Of a stretch of DNA of 64,000 bases, positions 49,001 to 59,132 are shown one piece after another. Source of the stretch: Mycteria americana. Its lineage: Eukaryota; Chordata; Aves; Ciconiiformes; Ciconiidae. A program made the translations under genes and the position numbers. Positions within the stretch are counted from its first letter, which is position 1; each line of letters starts with the position of its first letter. The stretch is from positions 57,040,001-57,104,000 of the forward strand of contig NC_134369.1 in NCBI RefSeq assembly GCF_035582795.1, given 5' to 3'. The notes beneath the pieces were generated by a model. The model did not search any database, was not told the origin of the DNA, and saw nothing but the letters and a program-made list of their open reading frames with translations.

Positions 49001-49849
49001 ACTTAGTAATCAGTTTCCTTGGTTTCTCTCTTGTTTTTTTGTCTCTTGCAGGAAGATCAGTATCTGCTTAACTACTGATTTTAATAGCCATTACTGCTAA
49101 TAAAAGAATGTTCCTATACTGTGATTTATATTGATACTCATCTTGTGGTGCGTTTTGCACATGAAAAACATGCAGCCACTGGCCTGTGGGGTACTTGATG
49201 CCTCCTGTGCTTTGCAGGCTGTAGCATTTGCTCTTCCGTCTTTTCTGGCATGACAGATGAGGCCTGTCGTCCTGGTCCTGAGGTAGGAAGGTAAAATCTT
49301 GGTTCTCAGGCTCAAGGCCTTTGCTCTCATATTCAGAAGTTCTGGAATACCGTTCTAGGACTGACAAGATCTTAAGGCATAGCACCATAAAAATGATAAC
49401 TCTGCGAGATGGGTTGTTAACTGAAGGCCAGTTTTAGGTTGGATTCTTCTTTCTGTCTTCTGCAGCATTCTGGAACATTTTTCCTATGTTTCTCCAATTT
49501 ATTAGTTCTCTATTGTTAAACCTCATATGAAAACATATACCCCTTTGCCTGCGCTGGTGTTTTTTTTCTTTTTCTCTCTTTGTTCTTTCTTCTAACTTTG
49601 CAGATGAGTTTCTTACTTATCTTTGTGAAGCATTTTTGGTATATAGTATGCTTTATTGCTGCTGCTTCAGCGAATGCGTTCACAAAGCCAGGAGAAAAAG
49701 ATAATCTCCAGGCATGAGATTTAAGAGTACTGGCACATTCAACTCTAGTTACAAGACCAAAGACTTTTTCAAGAACAGATATATCAAAGTGAAGATTTTT
49801 CTGTGTGATTGAAAAATAGCAAAGACGCCTTCATTTAAGACGAGGGAAA

Positions 49850-49870
49850 CATTTGCAACGGTTGCAAATG
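49850..49870. repeat. Perfect 10-bp inverted repeat, 1-base centre
   Basis: CATTTGCAAC, G, GTTGCAAATG. Each arm holds TTGCAA, a C/EBP-like word, so it could be a paired protein-binding site, or it may be chance. Confidence 0.75.
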
Positions 49871-50279
49871 CAGTCAGATGCAATACATAGTTCAGAATGT
49901 ATTTTGAAGGGAAGAATGATAAAGGAAGTTATGAAGATAACAGAAGATTAAATAAAAGGCTGTATTGGTTAACCAAGGGGAAATGGGAAACCAGGCCATG
50001 TCACTTGATAGGGTAACTGGTTTTCTGGGCAGAAAAATAAAGTTCATCTAATCTACTTGGACATGCTCAAAATATTTTTTATATGAGAAATTCTTAATAA
50101 CAAGGAATAGGAGAGAACTTTGAGGTGAAAGGAGCTGGCTAAAGAGGAAGGGAAATGCATGTTTCCTTTGGGGGAGCATATTGGTGTGTGTATCGATAGG
50201 TTAACCTGTGAGCTATATGGAGTTTACTCAAGGAGTTTCTTAAAGTCTTGTGGACTAATCTTATTTCATTAATAACTGT

Positions 50280-50870
50280 GATACAATATGAAATTTGCTG
50301 ATGACACAGTTATTAATACAGAGGGGAATTATGATATCAGGCAGATTGAAAGACCTTGAGGACCAGAATAATTGGATGAATTTACTCATACAAAGTGCAG
50401 CACCATTCAGCTAAGGCTAGTAGTGAGAATTTATACTATTAACATGGGAGTTAATTAGTTTTAGATCATTGTGGATGAAAATGACCTCATGTATATTTGT
50501 AGTATATTTGGTAAACTAATTCCTATACAGACATTCATCCTTCACAGGAAGCATTACTTCCCTGAAATTTTTATTTGCAATACTATATTCTGATTACCTC
50601 AGTTCAAGAGAGGTGAAGTCAAACTGCAGCAGATGCCAAGAGGACTGCTAGGGTGATCAGGGGAATGAAGATCCTGTTTTAGGAGTGAAAACTAAATGCT
50701 GAGCTTAGCTTGTTTAACCCAGCATTACAGCAGATATGACTGCAGTCTTTAAATACCAGGAAAGGAAGAATAATTTAAAGTAAAGGACAACACTGGCACA
50801 AGAAGAAACTCGGTAAACTGGCCAACAGTAATTTTAGGTAGGAAATCTGAAGTTTCTATGGCAACCAATG
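50280..50870 (+). mobile_element. Ancient CR1 LINE fragment
   Basis: Plus-strand words in CR1 order: TTGCTGATGACACAGTTATT, then TTGAAAGACCTTGAGGACC, GTGCAGCACCATTCA, GGTGATCAGGGGAATG, GATATGACTGCAGTCTTTAA and AAACTGGCCAACAGTAATTT. They match older CR1 subfamilies shared by birds and turtles, with many changes and gaps. It is far more diverged than the copy in DDX24 intron 4. Confidence 0.75.
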
Positions 50871-52414
50871 AGTAAAGAATACTTGAAGGCAAAAAGTCGT
50901 TAGTTTTAATATAAAGTTTGACATGCGAATGACAGATAGTGTTCATGGTTGTCATAGCAAGGAACTGGACTCATTGGCTACCTCTATGTTATGAATATAG
51001 CAGTGCCAGTCTTTGGCTCTGAGGCAGACTGGTGTGGCTTGACCATCTCTGTACTGGTAAACTCTCTTAACCTCCTGAGCTTGCATCCTTACTGCCTTCG
51101 GGGAAGTGCCCAGGGAACCGTGTGGGAGAGGGCAGGCTGGCCTTGGGACCACACTGGCAATTTCATTGTGTGAAAGATTGAGCTCCAGTCCCTGTACCAT
51201 GCCCAATATCATTTAATCTGTTACTGGTTCCAGAGATGTTTTCCCTTCCCTGCTCATTGTACCAGGGTTGAGAAAATTCCTGGTAGGCTATGGTATAGAC
51301 CTCCCTACTGAAATACTGATGGCACTGAGATTTTTGCCATTATTGTTCCTATTTCTAAAATGTAAATAAATTCTGCTTTATGCGGATATTTGAAAAAAAT
51401 AGTAAACCTGAGGAAAAAAATGTGTTCTTTTTTACAACAGAAAATAATGTACTTCAGCTTCATAAAGTCATTTGCAATTAGATCCTACTCTCAGGTTAAA
51501 AATCCTACAAATTGCTGGAACATACGAGGAAAAACGGCACTTTCTATTTGCTCTGTTGTTATTCTGTCTTTGTGCATGTGCCATTAACTACTTTTGGACA
51601 GAGGGTAGCAGATTAGACACTGTAGGAGAACATTACTAGTTCTTACAGAAAGACACACAGAACTCAGTGATTGCAGTCTTACAAATTTATATATTACATA
51701 AAACCAAAAACAAATTTAAGGATCTTTTCTGTGTTCTTGTAAAATAATCTTTTTGGTTTTTTAGATCTTACTGGAGTGTACTAGGTTACAGGAGAGAATA
51801 TGGGAGACCAGTTTACAGACAATGAAAGCACAGCGAGTATATTCCAGTGTTTTTTCCTTTATACCCCTTTTAATTATATAGCTGTTACAATGAGATGACC
51901 GAAGTGGCAAAAGAACAATCAGAAATTTTCTGCAAATGACAATAGTAAAATGAAGCAACAGTTTCTTAGCAACAAACTGGAAAATATGCTAAATAATATT
52001 TTTTTCTGCTGAGGTTTGTGTATGCTACGTTCCAAACATTGTTCTGAGGTAGACCCAGATTTTTGTGCTTGGTTCTTTTAGATTAATGTTCTTACAGGTT
52101 TGCCTTGACATGGAGTTTTTCTGAAGAACCACTGTTCGTGAAGACATTCTTACTTGGGAGTATGAATGGAATCAAAAATCTTGTTTTGTAAGCCTAAGGC
52201 ATTAGATGGAACATTAAAGCTGCATTTTTTAAGGGTTTGGTGAACTGTTAAAAAAAAAAAAAAGCAAACCATTCCCATCAGAAGTTGCTCGTTTGGAAAT
52301 GGTGAGTGACGGTTGATGCAGCTCTGGCTGTCTCTCAGTGGTGGTGAACAGACTGAACTGAACTTCTGCACAGTTCAGGTGCCGAGTTCTGAGCAGAACT
52401 GTGATTACACAGTG

Positions 52415-52439
52415 CATAATGTACATAGTGTACATTATG
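52415..52439. repeat. Perfect 11-bp inverted repeat, 3-base loop
   Basis: CATAATGTACA, TAG, TGTACATTATG. Exact arms; could extrude as a short cruciform. Function unknown. Confidence 0.8.
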
Positions 52440-52551
52440 ACAGCTCATTTATTTTTTGTGGAATATGAAATCAACAGAAAAAAGGGGAAAAGAAGAATGA
52501 AATGTTTAATTTAACTTTGACCTTTATGGAAACTCTTCAGTAGTCTAAATT

Positions 52552-52641
52552 AAAAAAAAAAAAAAAAGCTAAAAAACCCCCTGAAAGATAGCATTACTTT
52601 CAAGTTGACCCGAAATGTATTGCCTCCCCCCCCCCCCCCCC
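52552..52641. repeat. Homopolymer runs (A and C)
   Basis: A run of A around 52552-52567 and a 16-base run of C at about 52626-52641. The C run is a likely site of sequencing or assembly length error. Confidence 0.8.
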
Positions 52642-55479
52642 ATCCAAAAATATTCTGCTGAATTTTTCCTCCTTTTTTGATTTGGCCATTGCATAAGAAA
52701 TTCTGTCTTTTAATCTGGAGTGCACACGTTTTGCTTGAAAGCATTTCTTGGCCTGTCCTTCTGTATCCCCCAAACCAGTTCCTTCATATTCCAGCTGATT
52801 CAGGCATTGCAATACATGCTGAGACTTCCTAAATTTTCAACTTGTCTGTGAATAATTTGATTTACAGGTTAATTCTTTGGGAACGTGTAACAGGTAAAGT
52901 AAGGATCACAACCTTTTTAGAGCAATTTCCAGAAGGCAGACACCTAACTGCTGGGTAGCGAAGGAAAACTGTGCATCTGTGCAACATGACAACTCCCTTC
53001 ACCCAAAAGTCCTTAGGTTGAGCCAGTGTACCTGAAGAATCCTTCAGGTACAAAGTCCTCCCATCTATTTTGTCTTTTTTTGATCTTAGTCTGTATTGCA
53101 TTTAGAGTTTATTGCTTTAGAAGGCATGAATAACACTGTTTCTCTTTTTCTGATAGGTATGAGTGCCATTTTCCCAGGTGCTCTGCAGTTGTCTCCATCA
53201 ATGAAGGATTATTTAAAATCAGCCCTGTTTTGGCTTCACAAGCTTACAAAGCTGCTGTGCTAAAATGGAGGTTCCAATTCACTCTGGATTTCACAAAAGC
53301 AGTATGAAATAGCTCTTCATTCTATTACAATAGCTATGACAAGGTTAGAATGAAGCTGAAAGTAGAGCTTTATTTGGGAGAAGAGAGCAGTGGAAAAGGG
53401 AGGAGCTGGAAGCAGCAGCAGTGGAAGGGAAGTCATGCGTGGCTTTCATCACAGATGAGAATGACAGACCACTTGGGGAGAATATGCCTGCAGATTTAAT
53501 ATCAGAGGGCATTAATTTTTATATATGTGGTTTTGGAACAAAATATGCAAGCTTTTTTTTCCTATCTGGCAAATGTGTGGGTCAAAAGGAGATATGTTTA
53601 TACTGAATCTGGGCAAGCTACTTCCTTCTATGATCTTTATTCTGGTCCAGTATTGAATTTACAGAAAAAAATATTTTATTTTTATTCTGCTTTTCACATT
53701 TCCAGGATATTTGTAGATCTCTGACATATCTACTGATTTTTAAATTAATGGGAGTCATTCCTGCACAGTGTTTCCTGGACAGAATTCTAAGGACAGATTT
53801 TTAAAGCCATTAAGGGAGCTGTTTACACGTTTATAAAAAACTCTCTTTTTTAGTGGCTTACAAAATTCATGTAAAACATAATATGATAAATCAGCCTAAT
53901 TGTATATCTAAACTCCTCATTCTTCAGTCTTTAAAACTGAGTTACAAAATACCTGATTTGAAAACTGCAACGAGTTCCTAATTCAAGACATACAAAAGAA
54001 AATATCTTTGGTCTCATAAGATCTTTAAGATTCATGAGAACTATTTGCAAAGTGAAATGACCACAAACTGGCTGTGAAAGAACTTGCAAAAGAATTTTGC
54101 TAACTAACCGAGATTGGGATATCAGTATGTTTTGCTAATACTTACCATTAGCAGAAGCCTGCGTGTCAGGATTCTGAATTTGAGAAGAGAACATTTTATA
54201 TAAAACTTTTTTTTTTTTCCTTGTGGAGTCAGTTAGTTAACTACTCTGAGAGGACTTAGGTTCAGCTATAACTATTATATTTCTTGTCTGATGATGTTCC
54301 CTGGTTAAAAGGATAATGCAAAGGAGATGTTCAAAATAGTGTTTCTCATTTTAATTTGTCATCATGCCTTGAAAACCCCAAATGGTTTTGGTTTTCTATT
54401 ACATAACAGTTTAATTATTTATATGTGCTTTGGATTAGATTTTTCTGCTAGTAATTCTGTTGCACATTTGAAATTAATGGAGATGCTTTAATTTTTTACT
54501 GTTTTACTGGTTTAACTGAGCACAGGATTTGGCCTAACTAGTACACAGAGAAGTAATACACAAAGGACCACATTTATTTTTTGCTAAATAAAAGCCGAGG
54601 TACTTACCAATCATAAAATAAAAGGCGATCAAATTCTGGGTAACATAATACATAGTATTATCTAATCCTTACAATTTCTGGAATTATTTTTATACTTTAT
54701 CAACAAAACTTACTGGGTCATGCGGGCATTTCACCGTAATAGTGAAACGTGGCACCCATTCAAATAAACCCTTGTACAATATTTACAGGGTTTTTTAACT
54801 CCTGGTGTGAGTGTGATTGTTTAGTTGTGTTCCATATAATCATTGCAAAGGCCGCTGTCTTGAGGCCTGGAGAATTACTTAGTAAATGCTAAGCGCAACT
54901 GTGTGTGTTGATTCTTGTCCTGCATGTGTTTTGCATCACTAACCCACTCCAAAAGAAGCTGTCTTACTAAATTTTTAAAAAAGATAGCATTTTCCATGCT
55001 TATTTGTCCATCAATCAGGGGTAAAAATGGCATACCTTTGTTCTGAAATAAATACTCTCCCTTGTACCCCCGAGGTACTCTGTATCTGTGAGCCAGAACG
55101 AGAAATCCTACAGCATCCAAGGCGTGTCAGGAAGAACATCCACACTGAAGCCTGCCCTATTTTAACTATGGGCAGTGTGTAACCTGGGTCAAGGAAAAGG
55201 ACAGCAGAGGTGAAGAATAACAAGTTACCAAGAGTGGAAGTGATGCCTTCGGTGTAGATTCACAATTCACTGCCAAGGACGTTGAAGGTTTTTCTTTGGT
55301 TTTTTTTTTAGATTAATATAAAAGCATTTGTTGTGGGCGGAACCTGCTTTGGACTTTTCATTAAAATCAGCATGTTTATAGGTTTCTTCTGTGTAATTCT
55401 GCTATGAAATAGTTGTGACAGTGGGGCAGGACAGCGGTGGGGTGCCCTAGGACAGCTGGAAAGGGACGCTACCCGAGCT

Positions 55480-56560
55480 GAGGGGACGGTAGCAGTGGAC
55501 GAGGAGCCCCATGAGGGGGGCCGCGGCAGTGGAAGAGGAGCTTCAGGGAGGCTGTACCTGTGGGAGGGAAAGCCCACGGAGGCCACAGCTGTGGAAGAGG
55601 AGCCCCGCGGGCGGCCGCAGCAGGCCAGGGGGAGCCCGGCGGGCCAGGCTGGGCTGCGTGAGGCGGCGGGCGGTGGGGTCAGGCCCTCCGGCGGGAGCGC
55701 GGCCGGGGGCGAGGCCCCGCGCGTGGGTAGCGGCCGCTGAGGGGGCGGCGGCGCCCCCGCGCGTTCGCGTATGGCCGCGCTCGGGAGCCGTTCTGCCCCG
55801 CGGAGGCCGCTGTAGCGCTGCGTTGCCCCGGCGACCGGCGCGGCGGTGCTGGGGCGGCCCCACCGCGGGGGCCGGCGCCGTGCGGGCCGCGAAGCTGCCC
55901 CGGCCCGGCCCAGGTGCCGCGGCACTCGCTCCCGCGCTGCCGCGAAGGGCGCCCGGGGGGCTGCGCCGCGGGAGCGGGGCGGGGAGCGTCACTGCACCGC
56001 AGCGGCCGTCCCTCCTCCGGGGTGGGGGGGGGCAGAGGCGGCACCCGGGCACGGCGGCGGGGGGCCGCTCCGCGCCGCGTCCTGCCCCGTCGGCGAGGAG
56101 CGAGCCCCGCAGCGCGGGCACCGCGCGGAGAGGCTCTGCCGTCCCCTCTCCGCGCCCGGAGGCAGCCTGGCCCCCTCGCCCCTGCTGCGGACAGGGCCGG
56201 CCCGCGAAGAGGGGAAACTTGGCTCGAAACTCCCCCCCCCCCGGCGAGGTACCAGCGGCTGCACCGGGCTCCCGGCGCCGGGGGCTGCAGGCGCCGGCCC
56301 CGCTCCCTGCCCGCCCGGGCCAAGCGGAGCGGCGCGGCCGGAGAAAGTTTCCCGGCAGGAGGCTCGGCGGGGGCGAGGGGCGGCGGGCGGCCGCTGCCGC
56401 AGTGTGTGCGCTGAGGCGAGGCTGCTGGCGGCGGCGGCCTCCCGGCGGCAGGAGGCAGCGGCTGGCGCGCTCGGAGGGGGTGTTGCGCGGTGCCGGTCCT
56501 GCCTCCTTCAGTGCGATGTGAGACTCGGGGAGAGCATCGGTTGCCAAAGGCTTTAGTTGT
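55480..56560 (+). promoter_or_regulatory. CpG island, PPP4R4 promoter and 5' leader
   Basis: About 1 kb of very high GC content and dense CpG directly upstream of the PPP4R4 start codon, ending where the first coding exon begins. Several G runs (for example GGGGTGGGGGGGG near 56021) could form G-quadruplexes. Long open frames on both strands here are a side effect of base composition. The exact start site is not visible. Confidence 0.75.
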
Positions 56561-56563
56561 TAC

Positions 56564-56680
56564 ATGCATCCAATAATCTTCTTCTCCAAAATGGATTTTA
56601 GTCAGAGCAATTTATTTGGATACATAGAAGACCTGCAGGAACTAACTATTATAGAGAGGCCAGTACGCAGGAGCCTGAAG
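56564..56680 (+). CDS. PPP4R4: PPP4R4 coding exon 1, protein phosphatase 4 regulatory subunit 4
   Basis: Encodes MDFSQSNLFGYIEDLQELTI, then IERPVRRSLK, nearly identical to the start of human PPP4R4. An in-frame ATG nine codons upstream (56564) gives MHPIIFFSK before MDFSQ; as I recall, the human protein also starts MHP nine residues before MDFSQ, so I chose 56564. The alternative start is ATG 56591. The exon ends at donor GTATAT (56681) between codons. PPP4R4 binds the catalytic subunit PPP4C through a HEAT-repeat body that is not in this window; it is a cytosolic regulator of that phosphatase. Only the first 39 codons are in this exon. Confidence 0.93.
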
Positions 56681-57177
56681 GTATATACTTCAAAATAGAA
56701 CGATGCTTTAAAATCCATTTGAAATTGTGTCTGTTTTATTTATGCACAGCTAACTGAATAGGCAGTTTATTTTTTACAGCAGCAGGACACTAAAGATTGT
56801 TTTCAGTCATTTCGGAACAAGCAATCTGGAATTCTGTATAGCAGGGACTTAATATTTTCAGTATAAGAATATTAAGCTGGAAAAAAATAGACTAACTTAG
56901 GTCTTTACATTAATTTATATGTGGCTTGTTTATACTTTAAGTGATTAGTAGTGACAGTGTCAGATGTGGAACTGTACTTCTATTACATCCCATCTTTTCC
57001 TGGTGAAAGGTTTTATTTGATTGAATTTGAAATGTTGGCTAGAGATTTCAAGGATTAAATTCAAATTACTCATGGAACTATCCCTGGATGTGGGGAGGAA
57101 GGGGTTGTTTTAAGAAGATTACAGTTAGGAAATAGTAAGTCATTGTAAACTCATAATCTCTATTTCATGCTTGACAG
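56681..57177 (+). other. PPP4R4 intron 1
   Basis: Phase-0 GT-AG intron of 497 bases, ending TTGACAG. Nothing else recognised. Confidence 0.88.
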
Positions 57178-57251
57178 ACACCAGAAGAAATAGAAAGATT
57201 GACAGTTGATGAAGAACTCAGTGATATTGAAAGGGCTGTTTATCTACTCAG
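57178..57251 (+). CDS. PPP4R4: PPP4R4 coding exon 2
   Basis: Encodes TPEEIERLTVDEELSDIERA then VYLL and two bases of the next codon. This continues the human sequence almost residue for residue. Acceptor ACAG at 57177 and donor GTATTT at 57252. The next exon, which should begin with the AGQD-type segment, was not found in the remaining 6.7 kb, so the gene runs off the window. Confidence 0.93.
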
Positions 57252-58289
57252 GTATTTCCTAAAATGTTACTGTGAAACATTGCTGACCATCGTGCTTACA
57301 TACAGCTTTTTTAGTGCTTTACTCTTCACTCCTTTTATTTTCTGTCTTTCAGTAGTAGTTTTTTACTTCCTGCTACATGGAACATATAGACAAGATAAAA
57401 ATAGGTACTGTAATTTTTTTAAAAAATGCATAGAATAGGATGCCTGTGTACATGTATAAACATTTCTTTTCTGAATTTCTAATATGGCCCTCACCAAGAC
57501 TGAGTTGTACTTCTTTTCCTCTGCAGTTGATTTTGCAAGATTCCCTGAGTGTTAACATTAATAACACCAACCATTCAGTGACTTCATATTCACTCTAAGG
57601 CATGAGCAGTTACCACAGACTGATAACAAAGCTGTTTGAGCATACTGTATACGTCTGGGCTTCCAGAAGAGAAAACTTGAGAGATTAGTTTTGTAGTCCT
57701 TACGAAATACTGTAGAAGATACTATACTAATACTTCCCTGTGTTCTGTTTTTTTCATTTTACCTCCTTCTTCTTGTTCCTTAAAGTATTTATTTGCAGCT
57801 ACTTGAATAACTTAAATTTTGATAGTTTAAAATACAGATCTTTCAACTACTGTGTAAGCCATCTTTGAGAGTACAAATGTTCTGAGGGATTTTGATTTTG
57901 AATATGCATTTTTAAACAATACCTAGTAATTGGAGAACCAGCTGCAGCTCCCTCTGCTTATTCTGCTATTTTAAGTGCTCTTCTAGTCTATGCCTGTTCT
58001 CAATGTTTAGAGTACATATTCTCAGTGCCTTAATTTTCTCTTTTTGGGGCACATGGCGTTATTTTTAGGTAAGCATTTTTGTCCACTGGTAGTACTTTTG
58101 ATACTGAATTTTGTTTATGGTTTTTTTAATGCTGAACTTTATTAAATAGTGGATTTTAAAACTTGCTTTACTAATAGTTCCTGTAATCAAAGCAGTCTGA
58201 CTAGGGAAATTCAGAGGAAACAGTTTGCATGTGGTGCGTATCATTGCAAAGGATGCATATCAGTTTTGGTGTCACAGCAATCAGCATAG

Positions 58290-58490
58290 TTGATTTCTCT
58301 CTTTCTCTCTCTTTCTCTCTCTTTTCTCTCTTTTCTCTCTTTTCTCTCTTTTCTCTCTTTTCTCTCTTTTCTCTCTTTTCTCTCTTTTCTCTCTTTTCTC
58401 TCTTTTCTCTCTTTTCTCTCTTTTCTCTCTTTTCTCTCTTTTCTCTCTTTTCTCTCTTTTCTCTCTTTTCTCTCTTTTCTCTCTTTTCCC
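58290..58490. repeat. 9-bp tandem repeat (TTTTCTCTC)n
   Basis: About 18 perfect, uninterrupted copies at 58322-58487, preceded by a less regular CT-rich lead-in from 58292. One strand is pure pyrimidine and the other pure purine. The period is a multiple of three, so all frames stay open and give artificial repetitive proteins such as (Lys-Arg-Glu)n. Confidence 0.95.
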
Positions 58491-58571
58491 AATTAAAGAT
58501 CATGTTTCCAGCAATATGTCTTTACTGGATCATTGCCTTGTTAAAGGGTAAAAGGTTCCACTTGGTATCTT

Positions 58572-59132
58572 TCATCTTACTAATTGCTTTTCAACCTGGC
58601 CTTGAACTTCTCCTGACATCTTCATCTGCTTTCTCTCTACTTGAGCAGCTGTTCTGGGGACATAATATTCTTTTCCTTGTGATGAAGTTTTCATTTTTGC
58701 CTCTGCATTGTCCTCATTGCTGAAAGGTAGCTTCATCTCTGCTTGATAAGGTTTTTGTAAGGCAATCACTTGCTGTGATTGTCCAGGTATGTTAGTACAA
58801 TAATCCAGTGGAAGCTTTTGCTGTTCAATAGTATATTGCATTCCCTTATACTGAGTGGAGTGTAAGCAAACAGAGTTGAAAAGCTACCTGTAACACAGGT
58901 AGTATCCTTTATAGAATGTACAAAGGTTTGTATTTTTGGCTTGTCTGGTGTTTTTTGATCTATTATAATACAATACCCCCTGCCTGTTCCTGTTTGACAA
59001 TAATGTCAGTCTGGTCTTTTCATGCCTCATTTTCTCACACAGATGCATTATTTGCTGTCCTTCAGGTTGTCCCTTATGTGGGACTCTCCTTGATGTTATC
59101 CAAAAAGACACTGCCTCTTCTGTAAATCCCAC
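58572..59132 (-). pseudogene. Unrecognised coding-like stretch with one internal stop
   Basis: One minus-strand frame is open for about 187 codons apart from a single TAG near 58884. The reading is rich in polar residues (for example FTEEAVSFWITSRRVPHKG, YKGMQYTIEQQKLPLDY, FSNEDNAEAKMKTSSQGKEY) and lacks the Leu/Ile/Phe bias of random AT-rich translation. No start codon context, splice signal or known family was identified. It could be an old retrotransposed or retroviral fragment, or chance. Confidence 0.3.

Larger units (their letters stand above)
46061..55480. other. Intergenic region between DDX24 and PPP4R4
   Basis: No gene recognised on either strand. It contains an old CR1 copy (50280-50870), two perfect inverted repeats (49850, 52415), A runs near 52249 and 52552 and a 16-base C run near 52626. 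In the human genome IFI27-family genes lie in this interval; no glycine/alanine-rich hydrophobic IFI27-type exon was seen here. Confidence 0.6.

Noticed and set aside
49068-49388. Minus-strand frame of 106 codons
   Set aside because: Composition is plausible but there is no recognised family, promoter or splice support, so it could not be called a gene.
54875-55223. Two minus-strand frames just upstream of the PPP4R4 island (81 and 70 codons)
   Set aside because: No family recognised, no splice or start context, and the two overlap in different frames; length is within chance.
55511-56569. Open frames of 160-336 codons on both strands in the PPP4R4 CpG island
   Set aside because: They overlap on opposite strands, are dominated by Ala, Gly, Pro and Arg and show no domain; they result from high GC content, where stop codons are rare.
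57252-57438. Continuation of the PPP4R4 exon 2 frame to 57438 with hydrophobic segments
   Set aside because: It is intron read-through after a good splice donor; the conserved protein continues with a different sequence.
58201-58723. Repetitive Lys-Arg-Glu and Leu-Phe-Ser 'proteins'
   Set aside because: Products of a 9-bp simple repeat that keeps every frame open.
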